DNA of 64,000 nt, taken from Caprella mutica. Its lineage: Eukaryota > Arthropoda > Malacostraca > Amphipoda > Caprellidae. Positions within the stretch are counted from its first letter, which is position 1. Each line of letters starts with the position of its first letter. The notes beneath the pieces were generated by a model. The model saw only the letters and a program-made list of their open reading frames with translations. It was not told the origin of the DNA and ran no database searches. The position numbers and the translations under genes are program-made. The stretch spans positions 40,045-104,044 of the forward strand of contig CANNZV010002316.1 in the NCBI GenBank assembly GCA_947561585.1, in the 5' to 3' direction. This document shows positions 1 through 12,200 of the stretch, in pieces.

Positions 1-956
1 CACTTCGTTCACAGTCATTTTGTTCACGATTAGAGACATAGGGTACAAGGTCTTTTAAATGAAACTTGTATCACACACTGCATTTTAAAAAAAATATAGA
101 TCTAGTAAAATATATAATAGTTTCTGATACAGAATTAATGAACTTACTTGTCCAAAATCTTTTATTTATAGTTAAATGATTAATAAATGTATGACAATCA
201 TTACACATAAAACAAAACGCATGTATTATGAAAAAACACTGTTGCCTTATGAAGAAGATTTTGATCATTAAAATTCAGGTGAATTGGTAGATGTGGTTCG
301 AAGAAGAAAAGACTTTTTCAGAAAATGGTCATAAGAATACATTTATGGATCCCATCTAATTTGATAACCTCATAATTTCCTATATTTGTTAATACTTGTC
401 AAATTATCATTATATTTAATATGATGTACATTCGAATTTAGTGTACTTGACTGTTCTTTTAACCATGGATGAAATAAATGAAAATTTGCAAAAATGACGA
501 TATGGTTCGAGGACGAAAATATAGTCTGCGGACGACCAATTTCCGTTTACCTACAATCTTACAAGGATGAAGCGACCTGGTGAGTTTGGCATGAAATTGA
601 ATCCTCGTTTTTTTTACAGTTAGTTGGGGATTTCAAACATAGTGCATTCTGTATATGTATAATAACACATGTTGATCATTGTGAAAATCTAACGGAATTA
701 GTTAGTTTCTTCTGAAATTTTCAATGTGGTTCTATTTCAGTTATATATAGTTACTATGAGATAGAAAGTTGACAAAATGACGAATATTAAGTAGAAGATT
801 GATAAGATGTTGTGATACGTGATAGAAGAAGTATTTTATCTAATATTCTTCAGAAAGTTTTATAATTAATATGTCGATTTGATACTAAGTTACTGATTCT
901 TTCTGTGGGATGATTCTATTATCTGAGTCCATAGACCAACGGGAACTCTTACCAAC
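1..956 (-). other. 5' part of the first intron of off-window collagen-family gene X
   Basis: This stretch is homologous, block by block, to the introns upstream of coding exons A (10080-12143) and C (41051-41931). Shared features are TTCGTTCACAGTCATTTTG-type motifs near position 1, the 'gttcgaggacgaaaat' motif near 505, and matching sequence around 750-900. Read on the minus strand it follows the splice donor at 956/955 and runs out of the window to the left, where the coding exon should lie. No open frame here is convincing. The assignment is inferred from homology with the complete units. Confidence 0.55.
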
Positions 957-1013
957 CTGCTTCTAGTGTTGACGTTGAGTGAGTAATGAAATACACGATC
1001 TGGAGTCCTTATA
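957..1013 (-). promoter_or_regulatory. Core promoter and non-coding exon 1 of off-window gene X
   Basis: On the minus strand a TATAAG box lies at 1013-1008. About 33 nt downstream is TCACTCA, aligned with the TCAGTCA initiator of genes C and D. A 24-nt exon (980-957) ends in GAAGCAG before the donor GTTGGTAAG. The same order and spacing occur at 12144-12200, 41932-41990 and 46085-46141. On the plus strand the overlapping sequence also reads TATAAATA, so divergent transcription cannot be excluded. Confidence 0.55.
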
Positions 1014-1656
1014 AATAATGAGGAAATAAGCGCCTAAAATTTGGGTTAAATTGAACTAATCCATCATTCTAAGCAGCTTGAGTGCTGTTCTTATTCTCCA
1101 TATTTTACTGTGACAGTAATTTTGTGTTATTATTTGTTCTTTTATTTCAGAGGTCACTGAAAGCCTTTCTACCTGAAACTCATTTTTTAGGATCTTATTA
1201 CAGTCACTATTACACATTAAATACATATAATATCATAAAAAACATCAAATTTGTGGCCCAGAACGGAAATTTCCGTCTTTTTCCATATGCTAGGTGCAAA
1301 AACTCAGAATAAATTATGTGAGTGAGTAGGTTTCACAAAAAATCAATCAAAAAATTTTCTCTACACTATTCTAGACCAATACAGTAAAAATTTGGCAGAT
1401 ATCGGTTTCAAAAGTCCATAAATTAGATTAATTAACTAATCTTTTTTTTTAGCTAGCATATACATTATACAGGTTTTACAAAACCATGCAATAAGACATC
1501 GAATGTAGAGAGAACTCTCAATTATGAATGCAGAATCAAATGTAATAGATTCGAATATAGACGTCAAAATTTATTGAACAATAACTTTGTAAATATTTAA
1601 ATTGACGACCATTATTGTCTAGATAACTGGGATTACGCGTAAAATGGATTTTCAAG
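1014..1656. other. Duplicated upstream flank of unit X, no gene seen
   Basis: Homologous to 12201-13027 (upstream of A), to 41991-42115 plus 43694-44300 (upstream of C) and, inverted, to the DNA just left of 46085 (upstream of D). Shared landmarks include TACTGTGACAGTAAT near 1105 and GTAGGTTTCACAAAAAA near 1327. The collagen genes were therefore duplicated together with well over 1 kb of upstream DNA. The 76-codon plus-strand frame at 1082 is not preserved in the sister units, so I do not call it. Confidence 0.6.
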
Positions 1657-2079
1657 CATTCTCAATTGAAAATAGGAGCAGCTTCAAGGCAGCAGTTGAG
1701 TCGATCGAATTTGTCACCATGGCAGTCGGGAGCAGCGGGAGCGCAGCGTGGGAGCCAAACTGACAACTTTGGGGGCCAATTCTACTCCGGCGTAGCTGCG
1801 CAGAATTTTTCTTGGCATCTGCTCCTATTTGCCTAGCGCTGCCTAACTGCGGATATAGCAGTTTTGGTTAAGGGTCGCGTATTCGCAGTTAGGCAGCGTG
1901 CTAGGCAAATAGGAGCAGGTGCCCAGAGAAGTGAATAGCTAAGCCGGAGTATAATTAGCTCTCAAAGCGGTCAGTTTGGCTCCCACGCTGCGCTCTTGCT
2001 GCTCCCTGACTGCCGTCATGACTACCATGATCGGCTTAACCCCTGCCTCGAACCTGCTGCTATTTTTAATTTGATAGCA
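1657..2079. mobile_element. Foldback/MITE-like element with ~185-bp inverted arms
   Basis: The left arm (about 1660-1855) and the reverse complement of the right arm (about 1885-2075) match over most of their length. Shared blocks include GAGCGCAGCGTGGGAGCC, GGAGCAG and CTCCTATTTGCCTAG. The central loop is about 25 bp. The segment is much richer in GC than its surroundings and is missing from the homologous unit at 12960-13300. There is no transposase. The 83-codon minus-strand frame over the right arm is a by-product. Confidence 0.75.
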
Positions 2080-2084
2080 GAAAT

Positions 2085-2340
2085 TTAAATATAGAACTAC
2101 AATGTTTATATACCATATAGAATTGTTAAAATACCGTCTGAAAAAAAAAAACATAAAACATTTCGTAGGCTCAAAAATACAAAAAACCATTTAATTTCAT
2201 ATTGGAGCATAACATAATATTGATGTTGAAACAAATTTGAAAAGAATTTTTCGAAATAAATTGGATAATCCTTTACTGATATGAAAGATGTTTCTCCATG
2301 AAATAAACCTAAAGAATTTTAAGTGAAGTAAATAATGTAG
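2085..2340. repeat. Segment duplicated at 13300-13530
   Basis: Shares an ordered set of motifs with 13300-13530, including GATATTGATGTTGAAACAAA and GAAAGATGTTTCTCC. It extends the duplicated upstream unit beyond the foldback insertion and stops where the 45-bp array begins. No gene is visible. Confidence 0.55.
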
Positions 2341-2349
2341 GATATATTC

Positions 2350-5300
2350 GAACAACCACCAATAGTTGTAAATAAAGAGCACAGTGAAGAGTTAAAACAA
2401 CCACCAATAGTTGTAAATAAAGTGTACAGTGAAGAGTTAAAACAACCACCAATAGTTGTATATAAAGAGCACAGTGAAGAGTTAAAACAACCACCAATAG
2501 TTGTAAATAAAATGCACAGTGAAGAGTTAAAACAACCACCAAGAGTTGTAAATAAAGAGCACAGTGAAGAGTTAAAACAACCACCAATAGTGGTAAGTAA
2601 AGTGCACAGTGAAGAGTTAAAACAACCACCAATAGTTGTAAATAAAGTGCACAGTGAAGAGTTAAAACAACCACCAATAGTTGTAAATAAAGTGCACAGT
2701 GAAGAGTTAAAACAACCACCAATAGTTGTAAATAAAGTGCACAGTGAAGAGTTAAAACAACCACCAATAGTTGTAAATAAAGTGCACAGCGAAGAGTTAA
2801 AACAACCACCAATAGTTGTAAATAAAGTGCACAGTGAAGAGTTAAAACAACCACCAATAGTTGTAAATAAAGTGCACAGTGAAGAGTCAAAACAACCACC
2901 AATAGTTGTAAATAAAGTGCACAGTGAAGAGTTAGAACAACCACCAATAGTTGTAAATAAAGTGCACTGTGAAGTGTTAAAACAACCACCAATAGTTGTA
3001 AATATAGAGCACAGTGAAGAGTTAAAACAACCACCAAGAGTTGTGAATGAAGTGTGCAGTGGAGATTTAAAACAACCACCATTAGTTGTAAATAAAGTGC
3101 ACAGTGAAGAGTTAGAACAACCACCAATAGTTGTAAATAAAGTGCACAGTGAAGAGTTAAAACAACCACCAATAGTTGTAAATAAAGTGCACAGTGAAGA
3201 GTCAAAACAACCACCAATAGTTGTAAATAAAGTGCACTGTGAAGAGTTAAAACAACCACCAATAGTTTTAAATAAAGAGCACAGTGAAGAGTTAAAACAA
3301 CCACCAAGAGTTGTACATAAAGTGTACAGTGAAGAGTTAAAACAACCACCAATAGTTGTAAATAAAGTGCACAGTGAAGAGTTAGAACAACCACCAATAG
3401 TTGTAAATAAAGTGCACAGTGAAGAGTTAGAACAACCACCAATAGTTGTAAATAAAGTGCACAGTGAAGAGTTAAAACAACCACCAATAGTTGTAAATAA
3501 AGTGCACAGTGAAGAGTTAGAACAACCACCAATAGTTGTAAATAAAGTGCTCAGTGAAGAGTTAAAACAACCACCAATATTTGTAAATAAAGTGCACAGT
3601 GAAGAGTTAAAACAACCACAAATAGTTGTAAATAAAGTGCACAGTGAAGAGTTAGAACAACCACCAATAGTTGTAAATAAAGTGCACAGTGAAGAGTTAG
3701 AACAACCACCAATAGTTGTAAATAAAGTGCACAGTGAAGAGTTAAAACAACCACCAATAGTTGTAAATAAAGTGCACAGTGAAGAGTTAAAACAACCACC
3801 AATATTTGTAAATAAAGTGCACAGTGAAGAGTTAAAACAACCACCAATAGTTGTAAATAAAGTGCACAGTGAAGAGTTAAAACAACCACCAATAGTTGTA
3901 AATAAAGTGCACAGTGAAGAGTTAAAACAACCACCAATAGTTGTAAATAAAGTGCACAGTGAATAGCTAAAACAACCACCAATAGTTGTAAACAAAGTGC
4001 ACAGTGAAGAGCTAAAACAACCACCAATAGTTGTAAATAAAGTGCACAGTGAAGAGTTAAAACAACCACCAATAGTTGTAAATAAAGTGCACAGTGAAGA
4101 GTTAAAACAACCACCAATAGTTGTAAATAAAGTGCACAGTGAAAAGTTAAAACAACCACCAATAGTTGTAAATAAAGTGCACAGTGAAGAGTTAAAACAA
4201 CCACCAATAGTTGTAAATAAAGTGCACAGCGAAGAGTTAAAACAACCACCAATAGTTGTAAATAAAGTGCACAGTGAAGAGTTAAAACAACCACCAATAG
4301 TTGTAAATAAAGTGCACAGTGAAGAGTTAAAACAACCACCAATTGTTGTAAATAAAGTGCACAGTGAAGAGTTAAAACAACCACCAATAGTTGTAAATAA
4401 AGTGCACAGTGAAGAGTTAAAACAACCACCAATAGTTGTAAATAAAGTGCACAGTGAAGAGTTAGAACAACCACCAATAGTTGTAAATAAAGTGCACAGT
4501 GAAAAGTTAAAACAACCACCAATAGTTGTAAATAAAGTGCACAGTGAAGAGTTAAAACAACCTTCAATAGTTGTAAATAAAGTGCACAACGAAGAGTTAA
4601 AACAACCTTCAATAGTTGTAAATAAAGTGCACAGCGAAGAGTTAAAACAACCACCAATAGTTGTAAATAAAGTGCACAGTGAAGAGTTTAAACAACCACC
4701 AATAGTTGTAAATAAAGTGCACAGTGAAGAGTTAAAACAACCACCAATAGTTGTAAATAAAGAGCACAGTGAAGAGTTAAAACAACCACCAATAGTTGTA
4801 AATAAAGTGCACAGTGAAGAGTTAAAACAACCACCAATAGTTGTAAATAAAGTGCACAGTGAAGAGTTAAAACAACCACCAATAGTTGTAAATAAAGTGC
4901 ACAGCGAAGAGTTAAAACAACCACCAATAGTTGTAAATAAAGTGCACAGTGAAGAGTTTAAACAACCACCAATAGTTGTAAATAAAGTGCACAGTGAAGA
5001 GTTTAAACAACCACCAATAGTTGTAAATAAAGTGCACAGTGAAGAGTTAAAACAACCACCAATAGTTGTAAATAAAGTGCACAGCGAAGAGTTAAAACAA
5101 CCACCAATAGTTGTAAATAAAGTGCACATTGAAGAGTTTAAACAACCACCAATAGTTGTAAATAAAGTGCACAGTGAAGAGTTTAAACAACCACCAATAG
5201 TTGTAAATAAAGTGCACAGTGAAGAGTTAAAACAACCACCAATAGTTGTAAATAAAGAGCACAGTGAAGAGTTAAAACAACCACCAATAGTTGTAAATAA

Positions 5301-5498
5301 AGTGCACAGTGAAGAGTTAAAACAACCACCAATAGTTGTAAATAAAGTGCACAGTGAAGAGTTAAAACAACCACCAATAGTTGTAAATAAAGTGCACAGC
5401 GAAGAGTTAAAACAACCACCAATAGTTGTAAATAAAGTGCACAGTGAAGAGTTAAAACAACCACCAATAGTTGTAAATAAAGTGCACAGTGAAAAGTT
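2350..5498. repeat. 45-bp minisatellite, about 70 copies
   Basis: Head-to-tail copies of a 45-bp unit built around AACAACCACCAATAGTTGTA followed by AATAAAGTGCACAGTGAAGA. Because 45 is divisible by three, any frame open in the consensus stays open. This produces very long apparent proteins on both strands: 514 and 501 codons on plus, split by one stop at 3964, and up to 936 codons on minus. Variants are scattered single-base changes at all codon positions, and many would change the amino acid (for example Lys/Glu, Leu/Ser, Val/Phe, Ile/Arg). There is no start context, signal peptide or non-repeat domain. I read it as a non-coding satellite. Confidence 0.95.
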
Positions 5499-5509
5499 GT
5501 GATAAGTGT

Positions 5510-6010
5510 ACTACACAAGATGTCCTTAATTTTGTAGGTGATATTTACTCTTCCTTGGATGATTATGACTATAAATTTTCTATGTTTCTTAATCTTAGGA
5601 AGGCATTTGGTTCTGTACCTCATTATGTATTATTGAGTAAGATTGGTATGGGTGCTTGAAGTGTTTTTCAAATAGGATAATCTTATGTCAGAAACGTGCT
5701 ATACGTAAATACGTATTGTAGCAAAAGGTCATTTCCTTGCTTATATACTACTCTAATTTTTCAACATCTTAAAGTCCTTAAACTGAATATCTTGTTTATG
5801 TATAAAATGGCTATTTACTTTCATAATACAATTAATATAACTGATTTTGACCCATCACTACTGAATTATATCACTTTGAACACAAATGAAAACTCCCATA
5901 ACACTCGATATGTATCACTTATTAGTTATCACTTTTCCATTGTTCAATAGAACCAAATCTTAGAGCAGTATTCAATTTACAGATTCTAATTTATGGAACA
6001 ATTTGAGGCC
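5510..6010 (+). pseudogene. Jockey/CR1-type LINE reverse transcriptase relic
   Basis: Translating 5550-5670 gives a recognisable reverse transcriptase motif-A block (FLNLRKAFGSVPHYVLLSKI, compare the family pattern LDxxKAFDxVxHxxLLxKL). Here the catalytic Asp is replaced by Asn or Gly. After a stop and an internal deletion, 5690-5960 resembles the C-terminal part of the same ORF2: QKRAIR, then HNTRY near 5899-5913. Frames change several times and stops are frequent, so it is dead. The relic directly abuts the 45-bp array. Confidence 0.6.
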
Positions 6011-7153
6011 TGACTTAAAATGTATTCAGTCTCGAGAGAAAAGTAGTGTCCCCCTAATTTAATTCATTTATTATCTCGAAATAAAATTCACTTAATAAAA
6101 TTTATTTTGTCGATTCCGATTTTTGTCGAATATAGTTGTTTCGGCAACATCAGTTGCTTCATTTATTTATTCTTACCGATGCATGTATAATAAAAGGCAG
6201 TGCAAGTGTTTCCTCTTCATTACTAGTTATTTTTATAGCAATTCAATTTAAATGGTTACTTATTATTCTGTTACTTTATCATTAATTTAACTTGAATATT
6301 TAAAAGCAATTTACTTAGATGTGTTCGGTAATACGGTAACCGTCCTAATTTATACAAAATAATACCTATTGCTATTAATAGATCTATATTAATTTAATAT
6401 TTCCAAACTTTGTGAACTCTTTAATTAAACCTAAGAAAGTCCCTGCATAGGGTAAGAAATGACCTTATATTGTGTTGTAAGTAATGTCCTTAAAGTAATG
6501 TCCTTATATTGTGTTGTAAGTAATGTCCTTAAAGTAATGTCCTTAAATTGTGTTTAAGTAATGTCCTTAAAGTAATGTCCTTATATTGTGTTGTACATAT
6601 TTGCATATATAAATAAAATTTATTAAGATTTTGCGGTATTCGCAGGTCTAAATTCGGTAAGAAAAGAGTTTCAATTCTCTGGGTAGAGAAATTTAAAAAT
6701 GACTATAAGATCTATCTTTTAACTAGTCAAGTTGAATGAATGCATCAATATCTATATCTCTTTGAATGCGTGTCAATTTGAAATAATTTTGTACATTTTT
6801 TTCTGTTATAACTTTTTAGTTTTTGTATATAGATTATTATTTCTAATGTTATAATTATGTTTCGCATTCTTAGTTTAATCAGTTTCTCTTTTTAGGTATA
6901 GGTTCACCTTGACGCTTCGGCTAAATAGGGCCTGAATACTTAAAATCATGAGAAGTAAATAATATCTACTTTCGAACAGATGAACTTTACGCTAGTGTGA
7001 TGAGGTCGTATTATTGGTAATTATAAATTTGATTAGGTAAGGAAGAGAAATGATAAAATGGAAGGAAGGAAAGAAAAAAGAAATTAAACAAATTTAATGA
7101 AAGACCCCGATCATTCCTTACCAACATTGATAATATTGACGGAGAGTTATATG
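6011..7153. other. AT-rich intergenic DNA, no gene seen
   Basis: No frame, RNA gene or transposon end stands out, apart from the short tandem repeat at 6461-6596. Confidence 0.6.
6461..6596. repeat. 39-bp tandem repeat, about 3.5 copies
   Basis: GTAATGTCCTTAAAGTAATG plus CCTTATATTGTGTTGTAA recurs at 6481, 6520 and about 6557 with small changes. Confidence 0.8.
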
Positions 7154-7433
7154 TAGGTTGAATCATTCCATCCGTGAGTGCAGACACCGGTGCTTGTGTC
7201 CCGTTTCGTCACATTCCTTGGTAAGTGACTGCATTCATGGAGTAGCTTTTCTGCATCCATGAGCATTGTCATCGACGGTGGTAAGTGACTTTGTTCATGG
7301 AGCCACTTACCTCTCTGACTGCTTCTTCCAGTCCCTTGTATTTAACTTCCTTTTGACGTCAGCGATTTGGCCTTTGGTTCCGAAGCAGACGTTAAACCCC
7401 TACTAAAATAATAATAATAATAGGTTGAATCAT
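7154..7433 (+). mobile_element. 5'-truncated LINE 3' end with 13-bp target duplication and TAA tail
   Basis: The direct repeat TAGGTTGAATCAT flanks the insertion at 7154-7166 and 7421-7433. The 254-bp insert ends in GACGTTAAACCCC followed by an (ATA)n/(TAA)n tail, as expected of a non-LTR retrotransposon integrated by target-primed reverse transcription. No coding sequence remains. An older, tail-less relative lies at about 27055-27150, sharing CCATCCGTGA, TTCGTCACA and GGAGTAGCTTTTCTGC. A (TAA)n tail with a 10-14 bp duplication fits I or CR1-like clades, but the clade is not determined. Confidence 0.85.
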
Positions 7434-9059
7434 GACTATAATAATTAGGTTTTTATCAAAATACATCTTATAAAATAAAATAGGTTTTATCAGTCATTGA
7501 TATTTAATTAATCTCAGAAGGTGAATTTTTTACGAAGGTTTTATAATTGTTTGGTAAAATCCCTATAGATTCATTTTTGAACCATTTCAATATTGAAATT
7601 TCCTTTTAATGTCAATATTCATAATCTGTATTAGATAAATAAATGATGTTTACTCATCAGCTTCTTTATATGTTTAAAATAGTGTCACATAATCGTATAT
7701 TAAAGTAACATAAATTTAATCTATGAAAGAAACATTTAAGGATAAGCATTACTGTAGTGATACACTGGATAATGAGCTTTATGTACAAGTGTAATAAGGG
7801 TTAAATTGACTTGTTATTCTATTTTTTTCCTGATTTTAGTATAAAGTAATTCGATATTATTTATTAATTATTTAATTATATATTATCTTTCACATTGAAT
7901 TATTGAAGGTTCATATATATTAATAAATACAATATAATATAAAAATTATGAAAATAAATATTTTTTCTCAAATTATATAAATATTTTTCATAGATACTGT
8001 ATAATGAAAATAAATAAGTAATGCAATAGTTATATATAAAATAGCAACTTGATTCCAGTTACCAAATTATGGTGGGGTTAAAGTAGATTGAGATTCTCTA
8101 AATCTCCCATAGCCCCACCGTAACTTTCTATCATAGTAAGAGTATCAGTAAATATTGAATCTACATTTTTGATGTTTTTATCATTTAATAAAACTCTTCG
8201 AATTCAAACATTCAACATTTTCGGATTGTAATAATTATAAAATCATTAAGTAATAGACTTTAGAATGAAGAACTAACTTGTGCTGATAAAACATGTAAGT
8301 TTAACTTAACTAGGGTAGGATGGAATGAAGACCAATTAGTTTCAGTGTTTATATAATAAATAGATAAATAAATAAATAGATAAACTTTATTGAACAAAAT
8401 AATACATTCAAGCATTAAATAAATACCTAAGTTAAATTATATATTTTCTAAATATTAATTTCTTAATGCCAATGGTTCTGTATTTACAATATGAAATGAA
8501 TAGCTGAAGAACATCACAAAGTTAATTGCAATGTTCATCTGCTTCTTTACATAGCACATCGTGCTTCCTTCATTATTATACTTTTTCAATGGAAAAAAGT
8601 TATCAATTGTTTTGATAAGTTCAGGTTTTTGCGAAAAAGTCAAAGTAATTTTCTTCATTTTTATAGGTAAGGATTATATCATTCAATACTATATAAAATC
8701 TGAAAAGGAAGGAAAATGAAGAAGAACAATACGCAATCATAAACAACATTACGAACTAGGTGAATGTACATGTCAAAGCAAAAACAAAAAAGCAAGTCCA
8801 AATTTTGCTATGTTAAGTTTTGGGGAGTTCTATTTTATCTTTGTAATATTCTCGAACGATTAACCTTTGTAACTATTATAATGTCAACCACAATAATGAT
8901 TACATCTGCCAAATTTATTTCAAATTATATTACCAATTTGTGTAACTATTAATATATGCCCATATTTTTTATTCACTAATTACGAATATATCCGATTGTT
9001 AGAGATTTCTAAGATACTTACTTTATAGTGAATATTTTCACTATAAGTCTACAAGCTTT
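7434..9059. other. 3' flank of gene A; hairpin near 8067-8123
   Basis: Mostly AT-rich DNA without a gene. An imperfect hairpin pairs TTATGGTGGGG (about 8068) with CCCCACCGTAA (about 8113). The neighbouring GGGGTTAAAGTAGATTGAG region resembles DNA downstream of C (39725) and D (49178), so the duplicated units extend 3' of the genes. The 62-70 codon frames here are unconserved. Confidence 0.5.
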
Positions 9060-10067
9060 TTATTGTAATAGTAGCTCTGCTCCTCCTCCCGCTGGAGTCC
9101 CTGGAACCCCTGGTGTTCCAGCTGATCCTGGTACACCTGGAGTTCCAGGTGCACCGGGAGGACCAGCTACCCCGGGAGTACCCGGTGTCCCAGCATTACC
9201 AGGAATTCCGTTTGTTCCAGCAGCACCAGCATCTCCTTGAATTCCCTGAGCTCCATCTGCACCAGCAGCTCCAGCTGGTCCCGTAGGACCGGGTGGTCCG
9301 GCAATAGGAACATATGTAACATTCGACACATAGCCTCCTCTATTATATGTGTTGAATGCTGCAAAAATACCTGCGAAGATTCCTAAGATACCAAGAAGAT
9401 TGACCAGATCATTATTACTCTTGGTAGACATGGAGCCATAACGGTAACCAGCTTGTCGTTTGCTTCTATGTACCACCATTGCCCTATCGGTGGAATATAA
9501 CTGATTTACAACACTTCTAGCTACTGAATTTCTAAGTCCAGCCTTAGCAAATAGATCATCTAACACTGCGTCAGTTTTACTTCCACCTTCAAATAACTTC
9601 CAGATGATATCCTCACTGTTACAAATGTTGATTATGAAATTTTCTAATTTTCGAACTTGCTTATCGTTCGTTTTAGCGTCTCTAGTTACCGATGATACGA
9701 ACGGAGGTAAAACGTGATTCTTTCTGAACGATTTACAAATCTCTTTGTTATCAAAAATGAACTCCAACATACAAACTGTTGTCGGTAAAACTCCAGTCAA
9801 AAATTTCTCTTTCTCTTGTTTTATTTTATGATCCATATTTTCCGGTTGCTGAAAGAATGCCCTCCTGAACCATTCTGAGTCGAGTGCAAGAGCAGAGCTG
9901 TTGAAGCCCTCCAGACAGAAGGACAAGTCCGAAGAGAGTTTGCTCTGCCTGTAGATGTCATTGACCAGAAGAGGAGCGTCTTCAACATTAACAAATTGTA
10001 TTGCAATAACTCTTGTACAGAAGAAGACGAGAATTGCAAAGTGGGGAAGCATCTGGATTTTCTGCAT
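9060..10067 (-). CDS. Collagen-like secreted or membrane protein, family member A
   Basis: 335 residues, intact, from the ATG at 10067; a longer frame starts at a TTG inside the exon leader and is not needed. Residues 1-22 are a signal peptide ([10 protein letters not shown]). A conserved domain at about 25-195 has Cys at 51, 99, 111 and 149 and a possible N-glycosylation site at N56. RSKR at 201-204 fits proprotein-convertase cleavage. A hydrophobic segment at 221-239 is followed by about 23 Gly-X-Y triplets at 257-326. The tail ends GGGAELLLQ, unlike C and D. The tail could trimerise, but its length is far below that of fibrillar collagens. Membrane-anchored versus secreted is unresolved. 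The acceptor TTTCACAG ends 12 nt upstream of the ATG; the promoter is about 2.1 kb away at 12144-12200. AATAAA overlaps the stop. Biological role is unknown. Confidence 0.85.
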   Translation of the reverse strand: MQKIQMLPHFAILVFFCTRVIAIQFVNVEDAPLLVNDIYRQSKLSSDLSFCLEGFNSSALALDSEWFRRAFFQQPENMDHKIKQEKEKFLTGVLPTTVCMLEFIFDNKEICKSFRKNHVLPPFVSSVTRDAKTNDKQVRKLENFIINICNSEDIIWKLFEGGSKTDAVLDDLFAKAGLRNSVARSVVNQLYSTDRAMVVHRSKRQAGYRYGSMSTKSNNDLVNLLGILGIFAGIFAAFNTYNRGGYVSNVTYVPIAGPPGPTGPAGAAGADGAQGIQGDAGAAGTNGIPGNAGTPGTPGVAGPPGAPGTPGVPGSAGTPGVPGTPAGGGAELLLQ

Positions 10068-10079
10068 AGCTGCCAAAAT

Positions 10080-12143
10080 CTGTGAAATGAAGAAATTTTT
10101 AAGATCTATTTCAAAATCTTAGATATCGTTTATTTTTAATTTTGGTTGCTCGAAGGGTACATTTGTTGTGAACTTAGCGAGTCCAAAAATATGCGTTTGT
10201 GCTATCAATTCGTGTTCAGGTGGTGTGAGTTTGAGTTATAGGTCACCATTTTGTCCAAGATCACTTAGTATAGGAACCATTTTGTTCACGGTCTTTTCGT
10301 CTACGAACCATTTCGTTTAAGGTCTTTTCGTCTACGTACCATTTCGCCAATGTCTTTTTTTCTACAAACGATTTCGTCCAAGGTCTTTTCGTCTACGAAC
10401 TATTTCGTCCAAGGTCTTTTCGTCTACGAACTATTTCGTCTAAGGTCTTTTCGTCTAGGAACTATTTCGTCCAAGGTCTTTTCGTCTACATACCATTTCA
10501 TCCAAGGTATTTTCTTCTACGAACTATTTTGTTCTTGGTCTTTTCGTCTACTAACTATTTCGTTCATGGTCTTTTCGTCTACGAACTATTTTGTTCATGG
10601 TCTTTTCGTCTACGTACCATTTCGCGAATGTCTTTTTTCTACAAACCATTTCGTTCATGGTCTTTTCGTCTACGAACCATTTCGTCCAAGGTTTTTTTGT
10701 CTACGAACTATTTCGTCCAAAGTCTTTTCGTCTACGAACTATTTCGTTCATGGTCTTTTCGTCTACGAACTATTTCGTTCACGGTCTTTTCGTCTACGAA
10801 CCATTTCGTCCAAGGTTTTTTTGTCTACGAACTATTTCGTCCAAGGTCTTTTCGTCTACGAACTGTTTCGTTCAAGGTCTTTTCGTCTACGAACTGTTTC
10901 GCTCAAGGTCTTATCGTCTACGAACTGTTTCGTTCAAGGTCTTTTCGTCTACGAACTGTTTCGCTCACGGTCTTATCGTCTACGAACTATTTCGATCGCA
11001 GTTCGTACAAGTTCATTCTGTTTACGAACCATTTCGTCCAAGGTTTTTTTGTCTACGAACTATTTCGTCCAAAGTCTTTTCGTCTACGAACTATTTCGTT
11101 CACGGTCTTTTCGTCTACGAACCATTTCGTCCAAGGTCTTTTCGTCTACGAACTGTTTCGTTCAAGGTCTTTTCGTCTACGAACTATTTCGTTCGCGGTC
11201 TGTTCGTCTACGAACCATTACGTCCAAGTTCATTCTGTTTACGAACCATTTCGTTCACGGTTATATAAGGTAGGAACGACTTCGTCCACGGTAATTTGGT
11301 TCATTATTAGAAAAAAAACAAGGTATAATTAATGAAACCTCTATACGGACTTTACCCACTGGATTTCAAATTCTTAAGTTAAGAAGATATAGCAAAATAT
11401 ATTACTGTTTCTGATACAGAATTTATCAGCTAAACATAATTATATTATTACTTAACATACAAGGTATGACAATCACTAATTAATATTAAATATATGAACA
11501 AAAATCGTTGCCATATGATTAAGATTTTGGATTACTAGAATCAAAGACGAAAAGATTTTATTCGAACCTAGAGGTCATAGGACTGCATTTAAGAATCCAT
11601 TGTAATTTCTTTACCATTCAATTTTCTAAATTAGATAAATGTTTCATTTTAATCATGGACGAAATGACTAAAAAACTTCTAATGAACGAAATGGTTCGAG
11701 GATGAAAATACAGATTGAGGACCAACTTTCATTGACCAAAACATTTCCATGAACGACGCGGCCTGATACGGTGAATTTGGTATGAAATTGAATTCTGGGA
11801 TTTTACAGTCATAAGGTGATTTCAAACGTGGTGCATTCCGTATACATTATAACTTTCTGATTATTAAACTAACTAAATCAGGGACTCTTCTGAAATTAAG
11901 TTTTACTTTTAGTTATATATGGTTAGGTATAATGAGATAAAGAGTTGACAAGAAAACGAAGATTAAGCAGAAGATTGATAAAATGATGTGGGATGAATTA
12001 AGTATTTTATCTTGAATCCTTCTGTATCATTTCCTTATTACTCATGTGTGAGTTAAAGCCGATTCAATGCACTAAGTTACCGATTTTTTCTGTGAGATGA
12101 TTCTATTATCTGAATTCATAGACGAACGGGAACTCTTACCAAC
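10080..12143 (-). other. Inferred intron 1 of gene A
   Basis: Bounded on the minus strand by the donor CAG/GTTGGT at 12143 and the acceptor TTTCACAG ending at 10080. Both ends line up with the intron ends of units C and D. It contains a 31-bp minisatellite (10274-11262) and sequence homologous to 1-956 and 41051-41931. No exon or protein is visible inside. Splicing is inferred from conserved signals, not from transcripts. Confidence 0.6.
10274..11262. repeat. 31-bp minisatellite in the intron of gene A, about 32 copies
   Basis: The unit is roughly GGTCTTTTCGTCTACGAACT plus ATTTCGTCCAA. It is open in all three plus frames because 31 is not divisible by three, giving spurious frames of 225-307 codons. 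One or two isolated copies of the same motif sit at the equivalent place in units X (1-35) and C (about 41213-41265), so the array expanded from a sequence already in the ancestral intron. Confidence 0.92.
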
Positions 12144-12200
12144 CTGCTTCTAGTGTTGACGTAGCCTGTGTGGTGAAATACACGATCTGGACTCCTTATA
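12144..12200 (-). promoter_or_regulatory. Core promoter and 24-nt exon 1 of gene A
   Basis: TATAAG at 12200-12195 on minus; predicted start at 12167 in CACAGGC, where C and D have TCAGTCA; exon 1 is 12167-12144 and ends GAAGCAG before the donor GTTGGTAAG. Spacing equals that of X, C and D. The initiator is weaker than in C and D. Confidence 0.65.

Noticed and set aside
2309..5502. Very long open frames (up to 936 codons) on both strands
   Set aside because: They follow from a 45-bp repeat without stops; variants are not biased to third codon positions and several frames are open at once.
10350..11332. Three overlapping plus-strand frames of 225-307 codons
   Set aside because: By-product of the 31-bp intronic minisatellite, which is open in all three frames.
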